From: Opitutus sp.
GTDB lineage: Bacteria; Verrucomicrobiota; Verrucomicrobiae; Opitutales; Opitutaceae
Assembly (NCBI GenBank): GCA_009695065.1
Contig: SIBR01000060.1
Location: 1 to 10,738, forward strand
Direction of reading: 5' to 3'
DNA length: 10,738 nucleotides
In this document: piece by piece, positions 5,511 to 10,738 of the stretch
How the letters are laid out: each line of letters begins with the position of its first letter
Position numbering within the stretch: position 1 is the stretch's first letter
The notes under the pieces: generated by a model
Databases searched by the model: none
The model's input: the letters and a program-made list of their open reading frames with translations, nothing else
What the model was told of the DNA's origin: nothing
Translations under genes and position numbers: made by a program

Positions 5511-6434
5511 ATGATTCCCCGTCGCCAGTTTATCCAGACGCTCGCCGTTGCGTCCGCCGCGCCGTTGATGGCCCGTGCCGCGAAAAACCAGGAGTTCAAG
5601 CTCCGGTATGTTCTTTCCTCCGCGCTGTATGGCGAGATGCCGCTCGATGCGATCCTGCCCGAGGTGGCGAAAACCGGTTGCGAGGCGATCGACATCTGGT
5701 GCCGGCCGCACGGCAATCAACGCGAGCAGATCAAGGCGATGGGCGACGAGGCCTTTGCTGCGTTGCTCGCGCAACACCGGGTGAAGCTCGGCGTGAACAC
5801 GAGCTACACCCTTGGACCCACCGGGCAGGCGGAGGAAATCCGGTGGATGAAAAAATTCGGCACCCGCATTGTCGTCACCGGCAGCAAGGGACCGAGCGAA
5901 CTCTCGGGAGCGGAGGCGAAGACGGCGGTGAAGGAGCTGATCGAAAAGATGAAACCGCATGTGGCCGTCGCGGAGGAGAACGGCGTCACGCTTGCGCTCG
6001 AGAACCACGCCAAGCAGCTGCTCTATCACCCTGACGCGCTGCGTTATTTCGCGGAGTTCAACCGGTCGGCCCATCTGGGCGTCGCCTTCGCCCCGCATCA
6101 CCTGCACCCGTGGGCGGATCAGATCCCGGCGTTGATTCGCGACCTCGGGGCGAAGCAGATTCCGTTCATGTATTTCCAGGAACACTCCGAGGGGATCTAC
6201 AAGACGGTGCCGAAGGAAATCGAGCTGCAGCAATTGCCTGGCTTCGGCGGCGCGCTCGACTACCGGCCGATCGTCAAGGCGCTGGCCGACATCCGCTACG
6301 CGGGTCTCGTGGAAATCTTCATGCACCCGACGCCGCGCGGCGTGCCGATTCTGCCGACGGTCGTCGAGATCACCGCGGCCATCAACCGCTCCCGCGACTA
6401 CGTCGAACGCTGTCGCCGTGAGGTGGCGGGATGA
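5511..6434 (+). CDS. Tat-exported sugar phosphate isomerase/epimerase-like TIM barrel
   Basis: This 307-residue protein belongs to the xylose-isomerase-like TIM-barrel superfamily (sugar phosphate isomerases/epimerases, IolE-type dehydratases, keto-glycoside enzymes). It starts MIPRRQFIQTLAVASAAPLM, a twin-arginine signal, so it is expected to be exported folded, likely with its metal. Core motifs are CEAIDIWCRPHGNQ, RIVVTGSKGPSELSG, GVTLALENH (Glu164), LGVAFAPHHLHPW (His196/197) and YAGLVEIFMHPTPRG (Glu268). In many relatives the motif before the first His carries Asp (FDP.H); here it reads FAPHH, so one usual metal ligand is replaced, as in a recognisable subfamily. Length is normal for the family. 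The stop overlaps the next start as ATGA at 6431-6434, arguing for translational coupling to the cytochrome. A periplasmic role beside a cytochrome and a propeller dehydrogenase suggests processing of an oxidised sugar; the substrate is unknown. Confidence 0.93.
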   Translation: MIPRRQFIQTLAVASAAPLMARAAKNQEFKLRYVLSSALYGEMPLDAILPEVAKTGCEAIDIWCRPHGNQREQIKAMGDEAFAALLAQHRVKLGVNTSYTLGPTGQAEEIRWMKKFGTRIVVTGSKGPSELSGAEAKTAVKELIEKMKPHVAVAEENGVTLALENHAKQLLYHPDALRYFAEFNRSAHLGVAFAPHHLHPWADQIPALIRDLGAKQIPFMYFQEHSEGIYKTVPKEIELQQLPGFGGALDYRPIVKALADIRYAGLVEIFMHPTPRGVPILPTVVEITAAINRSRDYVERCRREVAG

Positions 6435-8680
6435 GACACGGCGCGGCCGTAACGATGCAGTCGGACCGCAACTCCATTGGTGTCGTTCGAAACCAAATGG
6501 TGTCCGTAGATACCATGAGGCGGACTTGCTGGGCCCTGATTTTCATTCGAAAGCACGTGGGCGCAGCAAGTCTGCGCCCCTGCACCCGACGGCATCGTTG
6601 CGGCTTCGCCGGGCTCTTGCTGCTTTGGCTCGGCGCGTCCGCCGCGCAGGCCGAGCCGCTGGTCATCGGCTACGAGCGTTTTCATGCGGCCACACCGGAC
6701 GCGGCAGGCGGGCGTCTGCTCTACAACGAACTCGGCTGCGCCAATTGTCACGGCGGCGACACCGGGTTGCCACCGCGGCGCGGGCCCGACCTGGCGACCG
6801 TGACCGCCCGCGCAACCGCCGAATGGCTGCGCGGCTTCATCGCCGACCCGGACGGCCACCGTGCCGGGACCGCGATGCCCCGGCTCCTGGACGGACGCGA
6901 GGCCGCGGACGCCGAGGCGGTGCTGCATTTCCTCGGCACGTTGCGGCCGAAGGTGGCCACGAAGGCGAAGCCCATCGGGCATATCAACGCGTCGCTCGGC
7001 CGGGAACTTTTCCACACCAAGGGTTGCGTCGCCTGCCACGCGGCCAACGACGATTATCAGCCGCCGGACGGCCGGCCCGTGCCGGGCGATGCCACGCATG
7101 GTTCGGTGGATTTTCCACGGCTCGCCGAGAAATACGATCTCGGCGCGCTCGCCGAATTTCTCCGCGATCCGTTGAAGGCGCGTCCCGACGGACGCATGCC
7201 GCGGACCGAAATGGAGGCGCAGGAAGCGTTGGACATCGCCGCCTATCTTCTGGGCATCCCGGGCAGCAACGGCGCGGTCGCGCCGAAATTGGAACCGATC
7301 ACGCCCGAGCCGGCCAAGGCGGAGCGGGGCCGCGAACTTGTGACGACGTTGCGCTGCGCCGCCTGCCACGACCTGCCGGCGGCCGGCGCCGTCCAAATAA
7401 TTCCGATACACCACTCGGACGGTGGCTGCCTGGCCGGCGCGCCCGCCCCGGGCGTGCCACGCTACGGACTGGGCGGCAAGCAGCGGCAGGCCTTGCAGGC
7501 GTTTCTGGCCGTGCGCGACCTGACGCTGGGGGCAGCCCAGCGCGTGGCGCTCACGTTGGAGGCCTTGAACTGCGCTGCGTGCCACGAACGCGACGGGCAC
7601 GGTGGACCGGATGCGGCCCGTCGCGCGTACTTTCTCGGTGACCACAATCTTGGCGACACCGGGCGTTATCCTCCGCTGCTGACCGGCGCAGGACGCAAAT
7701 TTCAGCGGCCCTGGCTGGAGAAAACGCTGCAGGGTGCGGCGAGAGTCAGGCCCTATCTGCGGACGCAGATGCCGGTCTATGGCGCGGCGGTGGCGGCGCT
7801 GCCGGCGCTGCTAGCCGAGGCCGATTCCCGTCCGGAAAATGCGTTGCCGGCGGGCGACGTCGAGGCGGGACGCAAGCTCCTGGGGACGCTGGGCGGAGTG
7901 GGTTGCATCACCTGCCACGGTTGGGGCGAGCGGACGTCGCTCGGTATCCGTGGTCCGGATATATCGAATCTCGCGGGGCGGTTGCGACCCGGCTGGCTGC
8001 GGGAATATCTCGTGAATCCAGCGGCGTATCGGCCGGGCACGTTGATGCCCTCGTTCTGGCCGGAGGGAAAGGCGGCGAACCACGCCATTCTCGGCGGCGA
8101 CACGGATCGGCAGATCGCGTCGATTCTGGCGTTTGCCCGCGGCGGACAGGGCCTGCCAGAGGGGTTTCCGTCCACCACCGCGCGCGAGTTTGAACTGACG
8201 CCGGTGCAGCGACCGATCGTGATGCGCACCTTTCTGAAGGATGTCGGCACGCACGCGATCGTTGTCGGGTTTCCGGCGGGTTTCCACCTGGCCTACGACG
8301 GCCTCGGCGGCCGGCCGGCACTGGCGTGGAAGGGCCGGTTCTTCGACGCCTACGGCACGTGGTTTAGCCGGTTCGCGCCCTTCGAAAAACCCCTGGGCGA
8401 GTCGGTCGTGAAATGGCCGGCACCGGCGGGGCCCGCAGGCGCGCGCCGTTTTTACGGCTACCGGCTGGATGCCGCCGGCGTGCCCACGTTTCTGTTCTCC
8501 ATCGGTGGCGTCCCGGTGGAGGAGCGTTTCGAGGCGACGGAGAACGGCCTGCGCCGGAGCCTCCGCTGGAACGTGGAGACGTTGCGGTCCTTGCCGGTGA
8601 CGCACCCGGAGGGCGTGTCTGTCACCGAGGCGGCCGGCAGTGCGGCAGGGAAACTCACCTTCATTTATTCGTGGCCATGA
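6431..8680 (+). CDS. Pentahaem c-type cytochrome with C-terminal PVC-type domain
   Basis: The 749-residue product carries five CxxCH haem c sites: CANCH (103), CVACH (199), CAACH (309), CAACH (381) and CITCH (492). Candidate distal Met ligands follow in segments such as AGTAMPRL, DGRMPRTEM, RTQMPVY and PGTLMPSFW. A hydrophobic signal segment GFAGLLLLWLGASAAQA (about 58-74) sends it across the inner membrane. After the cytochrome modules, residues about 595-749 (FLKDVGTHAIVVGFPAGFHL, then GRFFDAYGTWFSR) form a domain seen attached to such cytochromes in planctomycete and verrucomicrobial genomes; its function is not known to me. It probably takes electrons from the propeller enzyme encoded directly downstream (ATGA overlap at 8677-8680). 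The start is ambiguous: ATG 6431 overlaps the preceding stop, but residues 1-57 are encoded largely by repeat DNA, and ATG 6515 or a nearby codon may be the working start. Confidence 0.93.
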   Translation: MRHGAAVTMQSDRNSIGVVRNQMVSVDTMRRTCWALIFIRKHVGAASLRPCTRRHRCGFAGLLLLWLGASAAQAEPLVIGYERFHAATPDAAGGRLLYNELGCANCHGGDTGLPPRRGPDLATVTARATAEWLRGFIADPDGHRAGTAMPRLLDGREAADAEAVLHFLGTLRPKVATKAKPIGHINASLGRELFHTKGCVACHAANDDYQPPDGRPVPGDATHGSVDFPRLAEKYDLGALAEFLRDPLKARPDGRMPRTEMEAQEALDIAAYLLGIPGSNGAVAPKLEPITPEPAKAERGRELVTTLRCAACHDLPAAGAVQIIPIHHSDGGCLAGAPAPGVPRYGLGGKQRQALQAFLAVRDLTLGAAQRVALTLEALNCAACHERDGHGGPDAARRAYFLGDHNLGDTGRYPPLLTGAGRKFQRPWLEKTLQGAARVRPYLRTQMPVYGAAVAALPALLAEADSRPENALPAGDVEAGRKLLGTLGGVGCITCHGWGERTSLGIRGPDISNLAGRLRPGWLREYLVNPAAYRPGTLMPSFWPEGKAANHAILGGDTDRQIASILAFARGGQGLPEGFPSTTAREFELTPVQRPIVMRTFLKDVGTHAIVVGFPAGFHLAYDGLGGRPALAWKGRFFDAYGTWFSRFAPFEKPLGESVVKWPAPAGPAGARRFYGYRLDAAGVPTFLFSIGGVPVEERFEATENGLRRSLRWNVETLRSLPVTHPEGVSVTEAAGSAAGKLTFIYSWP
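6478..6580. repeat. Composite palindromic repeat inside the cytochrome 5' end
   Basis: Two 18-bp units, TGGTGTCGTTCGAAACCA (6478-6495) and TGGTGTCCGTAGATACCA (6498-6515), stand in tandem with a 20-bp period; each begins TGGT and ends ACCA. They are followed by GGACTTGCTG (within 6518-6536), which returns inverted in GCGCAGCAAGTCTGCGCCCC. The latter contains a perfect GGGCGCAG/CTGCGCCC hairpin (6559-6566 and 6572-6579, 5-bp loop). This looks like a REP-type intergenic repeat now read through as codons ~16-50 of the cytochrome ORF. Confidence 0.7.
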
Positions 8681-10269
8681 AATCGTCGACCCAGTGCACC
8701 CCGCCATTCGTGCCTGACACCCCGGGAACGCCGAGCTCTAGCTCGGCCTCCTTCCGCCAGCGGCCGAGCTGGAACTCGGCGTTCCCGGGGCTGGCTGCGG
8801 CTAGTTTTCTTCTCGCGGTCTTTGGGCGTCTTGCGGCCGCTGAAGGCTACGACGTTCAGAACATCCTCACCGGAAGTTCGCCGACGTCGTCGCGCAGCGC
8901 CACCTGGAAACCCGGCGACGGACTCACCCTCGAGGTCAGCGGCATGGATTTCATGGCGGACGGCAAACTCGCCGTCGCGATCCGCAAGGGCGAGGTCTGG
9001 CTGCTCGATGGTGTGCTGGGCGCACCCGACCAGGTCCGCTATTCGCTCTTTGCCTCGGGCCTCCATGAACCGCTCGGGGTGCTGCGCGACGGCGACAGCC
9101 TGCTGGTGACTCAGCGCACGGAAGTCACCCGGTTGCGCGACACCAACGGCGACGGCGTGGCGGATGAATACCTGACCGCCGCGCGCGGCTGGAACGTCTC
9201 CGGTGCGTATCATGGTTACGCATACGGCCCGAAGCGCGACGGCCGGGGCCACCTCTGGGTGGCGCTCAATCTGGACATGGGGGAACGCAGCAACAACAAG
9301 GCGGCCTGGCGCGGGTGGAGCGGCATCATCGGCCCCGAAGGCTCGTTTGCGCCGATGGTCGCCGGCATGCGCTCGCCCTGCGGCCTTGGCGCCAACGGCG
9401 CGGGCGACATGTTTTGCGTGGATCAGCAGGGGACGTGGATACCGGCCACTCCGATTTATCACCTGCGCAAGGGCGCGTTTTTTCTCAACCCGGAGGGCAT
9501 CGCCTCCCAGGAACTGCCGGGTTCACCGCTGAAACTTTCCGCGCCCGTACCGAACAAGGTGCCGTATCCGGAGGCGCTCCGCGCGCTGCCGGAAATGGTG
9601 CCGCCCGCCGTCTGGCTGCCTTATCACAAGGTGGGACGCAGCGGCACCGACCTCGCCGTGTGTCCGCCGGGAGGAAAATTCGGCCCGTTCGACGGCCAGC
9701 TGTTTGTCGGCGAATTCACCGACGCGAAGGTCAGCCGCGTTTTCCTGGAAAAAATCGACGGCGAATATCAGGGCGCGGCGTTTCCGTTTCTCGCGGACTT
9801 CGCCTCCGGCGTGGTACGCGTGCTCTTCGCGCCCGACGGCAGCCTGCTTGTCGGCATGACGAGCCGCGGCTGGTCTTCGCTCGGCACGCAGGCCTACGGG
9901 TTGCAACGGGTGCGTTGGAACGGCGTGACGCCGTTTGCCATCCAGGAAATGCGCGCGCGGCCCGACGGCTTCGAACTGGTCTTCACCACGGAGGTGGATC
10001 CGGCGACCGCCGCTGGCGCCGCGTCGTATTCGATGAAGAGTTACACGTATTTTTATTCCAGCGCATATGGCAGCGCGGAAATCGAGATGCAGCCGCTCCC
10101 GATCGCGAGCGCGACCGTCAGCGCCGACCGGCGGCGCGTGCGGTTGAAGGTCGACGGCCTGCGCCCCCTCTTTGTCCACGAGCTGCTCGCCCCGGGCGTG
10201 CGTTCAGCCGCGGGCACGGCGCTCGCGCATCCGGATGCCTATTACACGCTGAATCGGATTCCGCGGTAG
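8677..10269 (+). CDS. Glucose/sorbosone-dehydrogenase-like beta-propeller protein, exported
   Basis: This 530-residue protein resembles the PQQ-dependent sugar dehydrogenase (glucose/sorbosone dehydrogenase) propeller family common in PVC bacteria. After a hydrophobic signal (GLAAASFLLAVFGRLAAA, about 38-55) the mature part starts EGYDVQNILTG. Propeller signatures include LTLEVSGMDFMADGKLAVAI, SGLHEPLGVLRDGDSLLVTQ, the Ca-binding-like DTNGDGVADEY, GYAYGPKRDGRGHLWVALN, MRSPCGLGANGAGDMFCVDQ and DGQLFVGEFTDAKVSRVFLE. From about residue 430 a beta-rich C-terminal domain follows (GFELVFTTEVDPATAAGAAS, ending YYTLNRIPR). No haem site is present, so electrons would pass to the cytochrome encoded immediately upstream, whose stop it overlaps (ATGA). 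Whether it binds PQQ or oxidises a sugar cannot be proven from sequence alone; many PVC homologues are uncharacterised. Residues about 15-38 are encoded by a large palindromic repeat, so the natural N-terminus has been altered. Confidence 0.9.
   Translation: MKSSTQCTPPFVPDTPGTPSSSSASFRQRPSWNSAFPGLAAASFLLAVFGRLAAAEGYDVQNILTGSSPTSSRSATWKPGDGLTLEVSGMDFMADGKLAVAIRKGEVWLLDGVLGAPDQVRYSLFASGLHEPLGVLRDGDSLLVTQRTEVTRLRDTNGDGVADEYLTAARGWNVSGAYHGYAYGPKRDGRGHLWVALNLDMGERSNNKAAWRGWSGIIGPEGSFAPMVAGMRSPCGLGANGAGDMFCVDQQGTWIPATPIYHLRKGAFFLNPEGIASQELPGSPLKLSAPVPNKVPYPEALRALPEMVPPAVWLPYHKVGRSGTDLAVCPPGGKFGPFDGQLFVGEFTDAKVSRVFLEKIDGEYQGAAFPFLADFASGVVRVLFAPDGSLLVGMTSRGWSSLGTQAYGLQRVRWNGVTPFAIQEMRARPDGFELVFTTEVDPATAAGAASYSMKSYTYFYSSAYGSAEIEMQPLPIASATVSADRRRVRLKVDGLRPLFVHELLAPGVRSAAGTALAHPDAYYTLNRIPR
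8720..8790. repeat. Large palindromic repeat inside the propeller gene's 5' end
   Basis: Arms of 29 bp, 8720-8748 and 8762-8790, are inverted copies with two mismatches and a 13-bp loop. The arms start CCCCGGGAACGCCGAG and contain further internal GAGCT/AGCTC-type symmetry. Such hairpins normally sit between genes; here it is translated as the Pro/Ser-rich residues 15-38 directly before the hydrophobic signal core. The frame remains open through it. Confidence 0.85.
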
Positions 10270-10605
10270 CCCGGATATTTCCCCGGTATTACACCGTTCG
10301 TGATTCTTGCTTCGCGGAGAAGATCTTCAGCCAAACTTCCAGACTGATTAACCGCCAATCGGATTTCATCAATGGATGAAATCTTCCACGAGAACTTCGG
10401 CTCATCCTCCTCCGCTCCTGCGGAGCTATGGCGGACAAGTCGCCTTCGCGGCAAATTTTTTTGGGTTCGCGCATCGCGAACTTTCCGGTCAGCGATAAGC
10501 AGAGGAATCTGGACGTCTGCAGTCCTGGAGCCCGCGCGAAAACGGCCCGGCTCGATCCCCTGCCCTGCGCGTGCCTCACAAATCCGCGTCAGCAAATCTG
10601 CCTTC
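10270..10605. other. Intergenic stretch without a supportable gene
   Basis: Open frames occur here on the minus strand but show no family motif, no ribosome site and an Arg/Ser-rich composition typical of chance frames. The visible structures are three perfect small hairpins. GATTTCATC/GATGAAATC at 10362-10383 has a 4-bp loop, lies about 90 bp after the propeller stop, and could end transcription but lacks a T-run. CTCCGC/GCGGAG is at 10410-10425, and GTTCGCG/CGCGAAC at 10465-10481. The segment with CTCCGCTCCTGCGGAGC followed by ATGGCGGACAAG looks like dispersed repeat DNA. No tRNA or rRNA is seen. Confidence 0.5.
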
Positions 10606-10688
10606 CCGGAGGGGCGGCTTTCCAGCCGCCCTGGCTCACGCGGGCCGGTATTCGGTGAATACCGGCGGCTGGAAAGCCGCCGCTCCGG
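10606..10688. repeat. Nested palindromic repeat (REP type)
   Basis: Outer arms 10606-10630 and 10664-10688 are 25-bp inverted copies with one mismatch (core GGCGGCTTTCCAGCCGCC). Between them sits a second perfect hairpin, GCCGGTATTC/GAATACCGGC (10644-10653 and 10657-10666), which overlaps the right arm by three bases, so the two folds compete. The outer core is itself a self-complementary sequence. It resembles dispersed GC-rich repeats of verrucomicrobial intergenic regions. Confidence 0.8.
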
Positions 10689-10738
10689 GCGCTTCCCCGG
10701 CGCGAACCGCATGTGCTGCGTTCGAAATGTGGGGCAAG

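Noticed and set aside
5488..5514. Eight-codon ORF starting ATGACTCGC between the DJ-1 and isomerase genes
   Set aside because: Too short and without support; its stop overlaps the isomerase ATG but it has no clear ribosome site.
10242..10712. 156-codon minus-strand ORF at the right edge
   Set aside because: It runs through the palindromic repeat and the end of the propeller gene, has no family motif and its composition is typical of chance frames.
1..10738. CRISPR array, tRNA, rRNA, integrase or transposase
   Set aside because: No regularly spaced repeats, cloverleaf-like sequence or DDE/tyrosine-recombinase motif was found on either strand.

Overview
The window looks like a GC-rich chromosomal segment from a Verrucomicrobiota bacterium, most likely close to Opitutaceae. 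This is inferred from family style, not from a marker gene. The indicators are a TonB-dependent receptor with an LSPFEV-type N-terminus, a XylR-type regulator (sugar-binding domain fused to AraC helix-turn-helix), Tat-exported TIM-barrel isomerases, a multihaem cytochrome c paired with a sorbosone-dehydrogenase-like propeller, and GC-rich palindromic repeats of the REP type.

Left part, minus strand (1-3374). A TonB-dependent receptor gene runs off the left edge (1-685). Between it and position 2337 lies a run of damaged genes: a 54-codon signal-peptide ORF (727-891), an isomerase gene with its middle deleted (1070-1535), the last codons of an AraC/XylR regulator (1704-1795), and an AbiEii-like toxin gene without its catalytic core (1821-2337). 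The AbiEi-type antitoxin/repressor gene next to the toxin is still intact (2334-3374), behind an AT-rich promoter with TTTTACT/AGTAAAA repeats. Positions 3419-3629 hold no convincing gene.

Right part (3630-10269). A xylR-like regulator on the minus strand faces a tight plus-strand operon: DJ-1/PfpI protein, Tat-exported sugar isomerase/epimerase, pentahaem cytochrome c, and glucose/sorbosone-dehydrogenase-like propeller. The last two junctions are ATGA stop/start overlaps. The likely scheme is that a sugar or polyol enters through the TonB receptor and is sensed by the XylR-like protein. It would then be oxidised or isomerised outside the cytoplasm, with electrons passed to the cytochrome. 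The substrate cannot be read from the sequence.

The main regulatory discovery is a 42-bp promoter module present three times at identical length: before the operon (4820-4861, plus), before the isomerase pseudogene (1584-1625, minus) and before the 54-codon ORF/TonB receptor (990-1031, minus). In each copy the 3' end forms a -35-like GTGAC, with a -10-like hexamer 16-17 bp downstream. This suggests one regulon controlled by the XylR-like protein.

Palindromic repeats lie in the 5' coding ends of both large operon genes (6478-6580 and 8720-8790) and near the right edge (10606-10688). Positions 10270-10605 hold no gene I can support.
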